A stretch of 64,000 nucleotides of DNA from Rhodeus uyekii (taxonomy: Eukaryota; Chordata; Actinopteri; Cypriniformes; Acheilognathidae): contig JAWRVZ010000040.1 in assembly GCA_037043235.1 (NCBI GenBank), positions 3,432,501 through 3,496,500 of the forward strand. Direction: 5' to 3'. Position numbers and translations under genes: made by a program. Of this stretch, positions 11,043 through 21,160 are shown piece by piece; the first letter of the stretch is position 1, and every line of letters starts with the position of its first letter. Below the pieces are notes generated by a model. It ran no database searches. It saw only the letters and a list, made by a program, of their open reading frames with translations, and was not told where the DNA came from.

Positions 11043-11371
11043 AATTATATTGCATATGTTGCACTAAGAACTAAGGACTAAGATGTAATCTCTTTATATC
11101 AATCAAGTACTTATACTTATCAATGTTTATCCACCATTTACAATATATGTATCATGTTGACATGCACAACATTTTCTTATTAAACATCATATTCTGTTTA
11201 AGCTTTACTTATTTGAATGAACTAACATTGTAGGCTACTTAGTATTTCTTCCTAAACATTTACAATAGTAGAGATAAGGGTTCCAACATGTACACAGCAA
11301 CAAAGTGCAATCTTTTTATTATTGCAAAATTATTTATATATATATATATAACTTTTCCTTTCAGGGTAAAC

Positions 11372-14140
11372 ATGTCTTCAGTGATGGTTAAGGCACTTGT
11401 AATAGTTTCTCTCTTCATCCCTGCTGTGTGGCCCAGTAAAGGTACAATGTTTTCACATGAAATCACAAATTCAAAGATTTATTGGATTTGGATTAATGTT
11501 TATATTCAGTAGAGATTAAGATTGTTTGTTCTGCTTTCTCGTTTTACTTCAAAAAATGTTCTGGACTCAATGCAAGTTCATTTTTATAATTTTGAAATTA
11601 TTTTCTGTGGTTAGTATGCCACAGATTATGTCAGTAGATACTTAATCTTGTATTAATCTCTGAACACTTGTTTAACTATAAATATCTAGTAATGCTTTCA
11701 CTAAAATACAATGATGCAATTTTTATGTTTGTACTATGTTCAACAGATTTGTGGACACTGAAATGCCTACCTACAGCTGGAATTGTTTCGCAGACCACAG
11801 TTGTCAACTGTAATTTCATAGACATCAAAGATTTTAAAATAGTTGGAGTTCAGTTAACAAAAGCCAAACCGGAAAAAACTATTTTTGAAATAAAAAAGGA
11901 AACAAAATCAGGAGATCAACGTTTTAGTCTTGAAGACCCAGCAAAGGGTCCATCGTTGCAAATCTCTGACACTGTGTTTTCTGATGAGGGAGAATATCTG
12001 TACCGTGTTATAACAGACAGAGGTGACAAAACAGTACAACTTTACATCAGTATATCAGGTGAGATTTAATATCTTCAGTCATATCAAATAAAACCATTTT
12101 GTTTTAAAAGTGTTTATTATAATACTTTCTGCTTTCTTGAAACTTACGGGTGTTTTTTTCTCTCAATAAAGCCAAGTACAAAAATCCAATCACAAGTACA
12201 TGGCCTGTAGATGTAAATGAAGGAGGGCCCGTCGACCTTTTCTGCAATGCTACTGATGGCTACCCTGCAGGCTTCATCCATTGGTTTGATCGGTCTGGAA
12301 CTAATTGGACCATGAATTCACACCTGACAGAAGATACCAAGGACATCAATGGTTTAAAATCTGTGGCCTTGTCCAGCAAACTGACTTTCAAGTCTATTGA
12401 CTCGCAGGGCATGGCGCCATTTAGATGCATTGTCTTGAACAGCAAATACGTGAAAGATGGAGAAAGCACATTAACGATCACGTCTGCTTTCCGTAATTAA
12501 GCTTCATTTTCTTACCATCTCTTTTCTGACTACTTATTCAAAATGGCTAGAAGGTTGTGTAAAGAAATGATCTGTTGAAAAAAATTGCAGCTATATGTCA
12601 ACTCAGGGTTAACAGTAGCACTTTCAAAAGTGTTGAAGTAGTCGTATCATTGATTCTGAAGAACTACATTCTCAAAGTGAAGACACTGAGCATGTTTTGA
12701 GACAAAGCAAATTTCAGTGAGCAGGCCATACTATAGTATTTTATTGGTGTATTTTTGTCAGTAGGAGTTCAATAAAGCACTGATATTGCCACATATGTCA
12801 TATATGCATAGTCTACTAGCAATATTTCAAGTTTAGTCAATAAGCCAATATTTCTATCTGGTCGTTGTCATTAAGATAATCTTGAAGTACATCATATATT
12901 TTTTTTTACAATATTTATACATGTGCTGGTGTCAATTTTGTGTATATTGTTTCCTCAGATTCTAACCAGGAATCTTCCGCATCTAATACAACACACATTG
13001 TCGCTGGTGTGATGGTCATCGGATCACTTATCGTTGGTCTTCTGTGTGCTCTATTGATTTTCAAAAAAAGAAACGTTCAACGTGAGTATACTTTTAATAT
13101 TATTTTCTAATGAAAACTGAACTGTTTACTTAAATTTTGTATTATATGTACACATTTAAGTGATTGTTATGTCTGAGGAAACATTTTTTGCAGCCAAAAG
13201 GGGAAATGTGGCAGTGCTTGAGTTTAGAAACAAGAGGCCTCAGCAGATCTTGTCTTAGGGGAAACTCTTATGTTACTGAAAGACTTCAGATAGCACAGAT
13301 GTACAGTACTTATCATGATTTGAAAGTCATGACTTCTGTTTAGGTTAAACTGCAGTCAACTGTAGGTTTTGTTATGCGGTGATTTTAACTTCTCTATGGT
13401 TCTCAAATTAAAGGTTATTCAACAATATTGGTTTGTTTAGTTAGTAGTGATGTATAATTTTGGACTGATTTATTCACAGATGGTAGACGAGCCTCTGCTT
13501 ATCCTATTCTAAGTAGGTTACTCAAATGCATGTGATTTTATATTAACAATGGTGTTGGGTTAAACAGCCTCTCTTCAAGACATTTTTCAGTTTCTTTTTC
13601 AACAATTAGTTGCAGCTTGAAATAGATTCCTTCTGTGTATAATTCTGTTTCACTTTCCTAATCTGAAAGCATATTTGGTGGGAAAGTACAGCAACTCTCT
13701 CTGAGTGGTTACCAAAGGAATGAAATCACATCCCTTGCCAATGGGAAATTGCTCATGCCAATTTTTTTTCTTGGCTTGGGAATGACACTTAAAATGACAC
13801 TTAAAATCTTGTGTAATCCCAGCGACTGGAAAATATAATTTTAGAGACTACACTAATGTTCTTCTCAATTAACAATATATAAATGCTATTTTTAAAAAAA
13901 ATATTTTTTAAATAGGTTATGAAACACCAGAGCCTGCTGAAGATGATCCAAAATCAAACAACAACAGGTAGGCCCACAGTAAATTTTTGCATTTTAACAC
14001 AATCAAAACAATATTATTGCTATTAACATTTTATATTAGTTAATAGTCAACATGTTTATCTGTTTTCGCTGATAAGTTTTATTAGTATTACTGACTTCTC
14101 TATTTGTCTTTTTTGCATTTTTTTTAGCCTTAATCCCTGA
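11372..14140 (+). CDS. B7/butyrophilin-like type I membrane protein (gene 1)
   Basis: Six exons join in frame: 11372-11441, 11747-12058, 12172-12492, 12959-13081, 13916-13967 and 14128-14140 (296 aa). All Ig exons are phase 1, as usual for Ig-superfamily genes. The signal peptide is MSSVMVKALVIVSLFIPAVW. Residues 24-127 form a V-type domain with the B-strand Cys (C45), but the expected F-strand Cys is Tyr109 in DEGEYLYRV. Residues 128-234 form a C-type domain with C152, W165 (GYPAGFIHWFD) and C213, plus NAT and NWT glycosylation sites. A transmembrane helix spans about 248-269, followed by KKR and a tail ending NNNSLNP. The layout matches B7-family ligands and butyrophilin-like proteins, so a ligand or co-stimulatory role at the cell surface is inferred; the exact orthologue is unknown. 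Optional exons are listed separately. Confidence 0.82.
13194..13258 (+). other. Possible alternative last exon of gene 1
   Basis: An acceptor (attttttgcag) at 13193 is followed, in the phase left by the transmembrane exon, by PKRGNVAVLEFRNKRPQQIL and one further Ser before a TAG stop at 13256-13258. Its use would replace the main tail with a short basic one. It could also be a chance acceptor. Confidence 0.35.
13480..13512 (+). other. Possible 33-nt cassette exon encoding an ITIM-like motif
   Basis: Between the transmembrane exon and the next tail exon lies a 33-nt segment with an acceptor (tttattcacag) and a donor (gtaggt). It is phase 1 at both ends, so it can be included or skipped without frame change. 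It reads HGRRASAYPIL and continues into S-Y-E-T. SAYPIL fits the ITIM consensus (S/I/V/L)-x-Y-x-x-(L/I/V). Inclusion would give a 307-residue protein with a potential inhibitory tail. No transcript evidence is available. Confidence 0.45.
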
Positions 14141-15065
14141 AGCTGGCTCTATCACCAGATGAAATTGAAACTAAGCCCTTATTTTCATACTGAGGTCAGC
14201 ACAGCCACCATTTCACATATAAACAAAAGAGAAAGCATAAAGAAAATGGTAGCTTAATGTAATGTGTGGGCAAATAATGATTGTAAGATTAACCATGACC
14301 TACAAAATCACCCTGCCATTTCTGGCAACACTTTACACTTAAGTTTTCATTTGTTAATATTAGTTAACTACATTAGTTAACACTAACTAACAATAAACAA
14401 CACTTCAACAGAGTTGAATCTCAATCAACAACTATCTATTTTGATTAACAAAGATTAATGAATGTAAGAAATTAAGTTGGTTAATCCATTAATGACTAGT
14501 AAAGAAACCTTTTAAAGAAGCCTTTATTGTAAAGTGTTATCCCTTATCTGTATATTTACAAACAAATGCGGATTTAAGGAGCATGCATACAAGTATACTA
14601 AACAAGGAGTTTTCAAATGGACGTTTATAAGGCCAAGTGGAAAATGGGGAAAGGGAAAGGGAAAATGTGAGGAAAGATTTTACAAAATGTTGAAAAATAT
14701 CTTTCTGTCAAGTTGTGGAATTGTTTAAGTATATAATCTGGTCAGAAATCAAAAATAATTATTCATGATTATTAAGTGATTATTAATTGAATTTTATTAA
14801 GTGATCATGATTATTATTAAATATTTATATAATTGCAAATTTAATTACATTGACTGGTGTAATTTTAAGCAATAGGAAATAATATGCAAATATAAATATA
14901 GTTATGTAAAATGTATTTTGTATCTTTCTAGATAGTTTCTCCTCATTACTGTCACCTTTAGCTTACTCACTGAGGGTTTTAACACTTTTTGTTCAAGTTT
15001 TTGTAATTATGTTTGTAATTCTGCCATTCTATCACTGATTACTTTACTTGAATAAATAATTACTG
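14141..15065 (+). other. 3' UTR of gene 1 with polyadenylation signal
   Basis: AATAAA occurs at 15051-15056, with an A-rich stretch just after. The first 70 bases after the stop resemble 27070-27130, a probable paralogue remnant. A MITE-like repeat lies inside at about 14326-14545. Confidence 0.5.
14326..14545. mobile_element. MITE with inverted ends
   Basis: The left end reads aacactttacacttaagttt and the right end reads tttattgtaaagtgttat, which are inverted complements at their tips. The interior has the ttagttaactacattagtta motif typical of an abundant fish MITE. A related unit is at 54566-54838. The superfamily is not assigned. Confidence 0.65.
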
Positions 15066-15077
15066 TAAAAAAAAAAT

Positions 15078-15225
15078 CTGTCACAGTTCTGTCAGTTCCG
15101 TCTTCATGGTTGTCTTGTTTACTTTCTGGTTCCCCATGTGCTCTCCCAGTGTCATCTTAATCACCTGTCTTGTCATTAATTCCATCATTAGCCACATACA
15201 GCTGTGGAATTGAGTGTTATACGAA
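15078..15225 (+). mobile_element. LTR fragment
   Basis: The sequence begins ctgtcacagttctgtcagtt and continues with an LTR-like run (cacctgtcttgtcattaatt). A comparable fragment with the same cacctgtct block lies at about 26550-26680. Both are truncated, with no duplications seen. Confidence 0.4.
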
Positions 15226-15255
15226 CCTTGTTTTGTTAAATAAAAGTACCATATG

Positions 15256-15345
15256 TAACACAGTTCTTAGTTTGGGTAAGATGTAGGTAGGAACCTGCAA
15301 ACATTTAATAAACTTTTAATATGAAATAAATAAAATAAATAAAAG
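15256..15345. repeat. LTR-type repeat, copy 1
   Basis: This segment (taacacagttcttagtttgg ... aacttttaatatgaaataaa) matches 18765-18845. It is probably the terminal part of one LTR family. Confidence 0.6.
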
Positions 15346-15714
15346 TGCTGGCTCTCATGTGAAAAGGCCATATGAGAGGAATAAGAGCGCTGTTGCGCTG
15401 ATTGTTTCAAGGGACTTTTATTCTGAAACTATGACGCGCATTTGTTATGACGCAGTTATTTAAGTGTTATAGAGCGAACCCGTATGACGTCATGCGCACC
15501 GGTCACCGCCATATTGGTTGACAAACAAAAGAGCTGAGTACAGAGATATCCGGATCTACAGTGAATAAAAACCATCCCACGACACTCAGACGATGCGAGT
15601 AACAGTCTGACACCCATAAAGCGCTGCAATTATAAAGCATTATATCCATGTATATTATGTGACTGCTTAAAGGTGGTATCTAACAGTTTACCGATAATAT
15701 ATGTAACAATACCT

Positions 15715-16897
15715 GGTAAACCTGTAGTATAGCGTCCTAAATTACCAACTACCATCAGCAGGGGGCTAAGCCTAAAAAAGGCCCAAAACCGTTTTTTCAT
15801 TTGTTTTTTTATTAATTAAAAAAAAAATCAGAAATCCAAAATGGCAGGAAGACCACGATCATCAACGATAATTGTACCACAGAACGAGATATTAACTAAA
15901 CATAAAATGTTACATGAAGTGTGGCGACTGTCGACGCTGTCACCACACCTGCAACAACCTGATGCGACATTACAGTGGTGTGTTCGCCACAATTTGGTTC
16001 GAAACTCAGTGGCATGCGGTATATGCAATCAGCCGTGCACATTCTATCAGTATCAGCAGGGAATTGACGGTAGGAGATGGGCATGTGGCCGTTGTGGGTT
16101 CCGCCAATCTGTGCAACACAATTCTTTCTTTGCACGCAGTCAATTATCACTACAGCAAATTGTCACCATGGCATATTGTTGGTCATATGATATGCCACAG
16201 ATGCAGATACAGCACGAGGCAGCTGTTGGTGACAAAAGTGTAATTGATTGGTGCAATTACATGCGAGAGGACTGTGGAACTTGGCTGGATCGTAATGCGA
16301 TTGAAATTGGTGGAATGGACGTTAACGGAGAACCAATTACGGTACAGATAGATGAAACAAAATATTTCCACAGGAAATATCATCGTGGTCAGTGGCGGGA
16401 TGGCCACTGGGTCTTCGGTGGGATCGAGCGCGGAAGTGGCAAGTGCTTCTTGTTGGAAGTGCCAGACAGGCGCACAGACACGCTACAAGCCTGCATAGAA
16501 GCTCACATCTTGCCAGGGACACACATCAAATCAGACACAGAATTCTGTTGTCATTCATGAGCGTAATTTCATGGATCCTGATGACAGCGATGTGCACACC
16601 CAGGAAAACATCGAAAACATGTGGATGAGAGCGAAGCGGAAATTGAGAAGAAAATTTTGAACGAGTCAGGCATTGTTTTCTTCCTATCTGCAGGTTTCGG
16701 CGCACAGACATATTTCCCAACTTCTTGGTTATGCTTGTCGATAACTATCCATGAATGGTGAAATAAACTTGAAACTGTGTTAACAACAGCTTTGTTGGGT
16801 GTCTTTTCATGTTATTAAAGCGGTTTTGGGCCTATTTTAGGCTTAGCCCCCTGCTGGTGGTAGTTGGTAATTTAGGACACTATACTACAGGTTTACC
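15715..16897 (+). mobile_element. Merlin-type DNA transposon
   Basis: Inverted ends of about 80 bp begin GGTAAACCTGTAGTATAG on the left (15715-15792) and close with the complement on the right (16820-16897). The flanks are caatacct and caatacca, a near-match for the 8-bp target duplication expected of Merlin. The interior is almost filled by an IS1595/ISXO2-type transposase ORF. It is inserted inside a larger inverted-repeat structure. Confidence 0.85.
15841..16560 (+). pseudogene. Merlin (IS1595/ISXO2-type) transposase, broken near the C-terminus
   Basis: The 239-residue ORF starts MAGRPRSSTIIVPQNEIL. It has a zinc-ribbon with CGICNQPC and CGRCGF (about residues 60-91). A DDE-type core follows: VQIDETKYFHRKYHRGQW supplies the first acidic residue, WVFGGIERGSGKCFL is the usual beta-strand block, and HIKSD the second acidic residue. 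The frame then stops at TEFCCHS. The remaining C-terminal part is read in another frame from about 16540 to 16660 and includes HTQENIENMWMRAKRKL, holding the likely catalytic Glu. A small deletion or frameshift has therefore probably inactivated it. Merlin transposases are normally single-exon. Confidence 0.85.
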
Positions 16898-16984
16898 CAA
16901 TACCAGATGTCTGTTTGGGGTTTTTGAGTGTATTTTCTGTAGAAAACATAATACTTTAATCTTAGCTTTTCATACAGGTGTAGG

Positions 16985-17585
16985 ACATCAATAAACAGCA
17001 TTTGCAAGATCTGTTAAGGTAACAAAAGTTTATAAAGATATTAAATTAAAATATTTTTGGTCCAAACTGTTGGATACCAACTTTAAAATATACGCAGCAA
17101 GAAATCTGCAAGTAAAATTAAATCTGATGCAACAGTGAAAGAAAGAAAGTAGGAATGCTTCTATTTTTTTGTAAACTTTATTGCTAATGAAAACCATTTC
17201 ATCTACCTTGGCAGTTGTTACACATCTGTCATTGATGACACAGGACACTACTTCTCGCACCCAGCCACACACTAGCTTGATTGTAAGCGTCAAGTCCTTT
17301 GTAACAATGAAGATCTTCGGCTGTATAAGGACTTGGGGTGAAAACCAGATAGTTGAGAATATTAATGTATGTTGTGTTCGGTAGAAGATTGACGTCCGTA
17401 GACCAGGTCACAATTTCATAAGGATCTTTATTAACGCTATTTTTGCATCGTACCTGTCAGTTTCAACATTCTCAAGTCCATCTCTATATTTAGTTTCACT
17501 CTTATGCTCACTTGTCTACCTAGATTTACATAAAACGTTTTTTTTTCTGAGATAACACTGGCTTTAACTTCACTTCCGCCATGAC
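16985..17585 (-). pseudogene. Broken transposon-associated ORF (SWIM/YqaJ-protein-like N-terminus)
   Basis: On the minus strand a possible start, MAEVKLKPVLSQKKKRF, lies at about 17583-17530. After a possible intron, a second block reads STDVNLLPNTTYINILNYLV and FTPSPYTAEDLHCYKGLDAY. The block LLP-x(6,9)-I-x-x-YLV-x-x-PSPYT-x-E-x-L-x-x-YK-x-L-x-A-YN is one I recognise from multi-copy fish proteins that also carry SWIM and YqaJ nuclease domains and are linked to transposons. A frameshift follows; the next frame reads CGWVREVVSCVINDRC. No nuclease domain remains. Confidence 0.5.
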
Positions 17586-17654
17586 ATCGATTAGAGGTTG
17601 TCTACCAAGATGGCGGCTGTCGTAAAACTACGTCACGATCGGGGGCGCTCTATA

Positions 17655-18764
17655 GCCTGATGCTAATTTAGCTGTGCTACATTTTCTGTGTTTACCGTTT
17701 CATCTGCTATGTTCAGATACAGTTATAATAATTAATGAAGATAATTGTGTTCATGTATGAGGGGAGAAGCCAATAGTTTGTATATGCATGTGTAATTCTG
17801 TTACTAGAATGCTGTTTAATCTATTGCAGGGAAACCACACACACCACACTCCTTTGCACTCCCTTCCATCCAAGTCTCCATCCAAGCTCACCCATTTGAG
17901 CAAGGACATTACTGAGATCTTTGATCACATGTGCTTCGTGTGCTCCCACACCTCAATCTCCATCAGCATCACAGGACATTATTGAGGCTCATATTAATGG
18001 TTGGCTCCCCTCTTTGACCTGTTCATTCTAATATAACACTTTAAGACAATTTCTTCCTTCTCTGTCGTGTTCTGACCAACACACCTGGCACATTGCTATA
18101 CCCCAAATCAGCGCTTATACATTTCCAGGTAGCCTTTGCTAAATCTCACGTCCCTCAACCTCGCCCTCCATTTCACATACTCCCAATGCTCCTTGCAGTC
18201 CAGGGGGTAGCCTCGTGTCTGTGGTTTACTCTCCACCCTCCTCCTTCGGGGGAGGCCATGGCACCTGGGGTTAAGGACAGACGAGGCGAGGTAAATGGAG
18301 ATGGAAGCATGAGGAACGACACAGATGAGGGGAGAGAGGAAAAAGAGAAAAAATTCTTGGTCCGGCTCCCTGACATTCTGGCTCTCGGTCCTTGATCAAC
18401 CGAGAAGATCTTCCATGCGATGGCACTGGATTCTGTTCTGTGGACGGTCCAATGCTCCTCCGTCTCCTGGCGGCCAGCGATAGCTTCTCTGTATGAATGC
18501 AGCCAGCAGCAAGTCCCCAAATTCCCTGCTCCTCCACCGATCATGGCAGACAGCAGCATGGGTGGCAGCCACCCCATCTCGTCCCAGGAGCACAGCAGGC
18601 CTCTCCGTCCCACAGGATCCTCTGCTCCAGCACCCCTGCCGCATGTAGCCCCTGATGATCCTCTTCTTCCCTGTTGCCCGACCTCCATAGCACCGCGATC
18701 CCACCCAGCATTGAGGGCTCTCTGACAGCGTGTCCCTCCTACCTCCTGGGTTTCGCCATCAAAG
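17655..18764. other. Repetitive intergenic DNA without a recognised gene
   Basis: ORFs of about 100-170 codons at 18093-18725 on both strands overlap each other, have low-complexity Gly/Ser/Pro-rich content and match no family I know. The stretch abuts an LTR-type repeat and is probably retroelement-derived. Confidence 0.35.
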
Positions 18765-18959
18765 TAACACAGTTCTTAGTTCAGGGAGGAATGATGTGGG
18801 AACCGGCAAAGATTTAACAGACTTTTAATATGAAATAAAAACAAATACAAAATAAAAAACTGACACACAACACAAACACAAAACACAACATAAAGTCCAG
18901 GCCTGGTTCTCTCTCGTCTTTCACTGTTGTCACTCTTCCTTTTAAGCTTCCTCGCGTTA
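18765..18959. mobile_element. LTR-type repeat, copy 2, split by an L2-like LINE
   Basis: Bases 18765-18845 match 15256-15345. The unit continues to about 18959, is interrupted by a LINE, and seems to resume at about 19936 (tgctcctccatgagatacga). Confidence 0.45.
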
Positions 18960-19935
18960 TCACCTAATGATTACAGCCCCATTGACTCCCTGTTTCAATG
19001 CATTGATGAAATTAAAAACTGGATGTGCCTAAACTTCCTTCAGTTAAACAAAAACAAAACTGAAGTCATTGCATTTGGAAACAAAGATGAAGTTCTCAAA
19101 GTGAACGCATACCTTCACTCTAGGGGTCAAACAACTAAAAATCAGGTCAGGAATCTTGGTGTGATTTTGGAGTCAGACCTGAGTTTCAGTAGCCATGTAA
19201 AAACAATAACTAAATCAGCATATTATCATCTCAAAAATATTGCAAGAATTAGATGCTTTGTCTCCAATCAAGACTTAGAGAAACTTGTTCATGCTTTCAT
19301 CACCAGCAGGGTGGATTATTGTAATGGGCTCCTCACCGGCCTTCCCAAAAAGACCATAAGACAGCTGCAGCTCGTACAGAGCGCTGCTGCCAGGATTCTG
19401 AGCAGAACCAGAAAATATGAACACATCACACCAGTCCTTAGGTCCTTGCACTGGCTTCCAGTTACATTTAGAATTAATTTTAAAGTACTGTTACTTGTTT
19501 ATAAATCACTCAATGGCCTAGGACCTCAATACATGGCAGATATGCTCATAGAATATAAACCTAACAGATCACTAAGATCATCAGGATCAAGTCACTTAGT
19601 AATACCCAGGGTTCACTCAAAGCAAGGAGAGTCTGCTTTTAGCTGTTACGCCAGCCGCAGCTGGAACCAGCTTCCTGAAGAGATCAGGTGTGCTCCAACA
19701 GTAGCCACATTCAAATCAAGACTCAAAACACATCTTTTTACCTATGCATTTGCAGATTGAGCACTGTGCTATGTCCGAACTGTTTGCATTTTATTTTATA
19801 CGTATTATCTTTTTATTCTTTTAATCATTTTTAATGTTTTATTTTTATCATTCTTCTTTATGTAAAGCACTTTGAATTACCATTGTGTATGAAATGTGCT
19901 ATACAAATAAACTTGCCTTGCCTTGCCTTGCCTTC
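18960..19935 (+). mobile_element. 5'-truncated L2-like LINE
   Basis: The 3' part of a LINE reverse-transcriptase ORF is open to a stop at 19760. Motifs include NKTEVIAFGNK, VRNLGVILESDLSFSSHVK, RVDYCNGLLTGLPKKTIRQL, QSAAARILSRTRK and LRSLHWLPV, all diagnostic of the C-terminal half of L2/CR1-group RT proteins. The YADD catalytic block is missing through 5' truncation. The 3' UTR ends in tandem TTGCC units, the microsatellite tail typical of L2 elements. The N-terminal codons before NDYSPIDSLF (about 18970) probably come from flanking DNA. Confidence 0.9.
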
Positions 19936-20060
19936 TGCTCCTCCATGAGATACGAGACCAGTGTTGGCACAGGTGACAATCTCACGTTCCTCGACCCCAC
20001 CCTACTTGCCACACCATGCTCCTCTTATCTTTGTCTTTGTCTCATCCCCCACTGATGCCT

Positions 20061-20980
20061 GACAGAAGAACAGACCAAAGAAAGAGAAAGAGGATGAATT
20101 TAGCAGAGGAATTGCGCTTAGTCAACAGAATTTCTTGAGCTGGCATCTCTGGTGAGCTGGGGCGACACAAAATTCAACACATACTTCTTTAACTCAGCCC
20201 TTCCCAAACTTCCTCAATTATGTCCTCTGGCATAATGGTTCAGCTTATGTTGTCGTGGAAGCAAAGGACATTTCCGACCATCATTCCGTCCCATCCAAAA
20301 ATTGGTTCAGCATACCAGCTAACCTAAGACCCACCATCCCATCAGCTCCATCGAGGCCACTTCTCCCACTTTCTCTGGTGAGGCCAGTCCTTCTACCTAC
20401 TCAAGCGGGTAATGCTTCTATAGACATGTGTATTTTTCAAACTATTTATGTATTGCTTTGAGAGTACTTTTGATTAGGGTTAGTGTTAGTGTCAGGGCTG
20501 TGTTGTGGCCGTGTTGAGGTGCAGGTCCTTCATCTGATAAGGCCCAGATCTGGCTGACCATAGTAACCTTGGGATAGACAGAGACTAATTTCATCGCAGA
20601 TGCCATTCTTCTTCTGATGTTTCGAGTACATCAGATGTTATGGGAAGTGTTCCCGGTTCTAAATTATGCAACCTAACAATCATTTTACATGATTTCAATT
20701 AAAAGAAATGTATAATGTGTCATGTGTGTGTAAGGTTGAAGAGATTGGTTTTAGATTAGACTTAAACTGACAGAGTGTGCCTGCTTTCAAAACTATATTT
20801 GGAATACTGTTTAAAAGTTTAGGTGCTTAATAGCAAAAAGGATCGACCACCAGCAGTTTACTTTGATATCCTAAGCATTATCAACTGGTCCGAATTTTGG
20901 GATCCCAATAGACATGAAGGACTATAATGTGTTAAGAGATTGATCAAGTACTAGGGAACTAAACCATTTAAAGAGTGGGG
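20061..20980. other. No gene recognised
   Basis: Only short ORFs occur. No splice-consistent exon, RNA gene or terminal repeat was found. Confidence 0.45.
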
Positions 20981-20984
20981 GTTT

Positions 20985-21160
20985 AACCCCAGCATCCTGG
21001 CCAAATTTGCCCACTGGCCTTGGCCCATTATGGCTTCCTAATCACCTCCATACTCTAATTGGCTTCATTGCTTCATCTCCCCTCCACCAATAAGCTGGTG
21101 TGTTATGAGTATTCTAGTGCAATCGCGTCATCCAGGTAACTGCTCGTTTCTTGTGCCTCT
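20985..21160 (+). repeat. LINE/SINE 3'-region repeat, copy 1
   Basis: The stretch gggtttaaccccagcatcct ... aatttgcccactggccttgg ... ccaataagctggtgtg matches 25000-25160 block by block. Copy 2 is longer and ends in (TTC)n. Confidence 0.7.

Larger units (their letters stand above)
15468..17654 (-). mobile_element. Candidate larger inverted-repeat transposon enclosing Merlin
   Basis: The left end (tatagagcgaacccgtatga, continuing to cgccatattggttgacaa) and the reverse complement of the right end (tatagagcgcccccgatcgt, continuing to cgccatcttggtagacaa) align over about 55 bp with gaps. Both ends are bordered by TATA. The interior carries a broken minus-strand ORF of a transposon-associated protein type and a Merlin element. 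I infer one 2.2-kb element, of which about 1 kb remains once Merlin is removed. It may be ISL2EU-like, but that family call is tentative. Confidence 0.5.

Noticed and set aside
18093..18725. Overlapping ORFs of 100-170 codons on both strands
   Set aside because: No known motif, low-complexity composition, no splice structure, and next to an LTR-type repeat.
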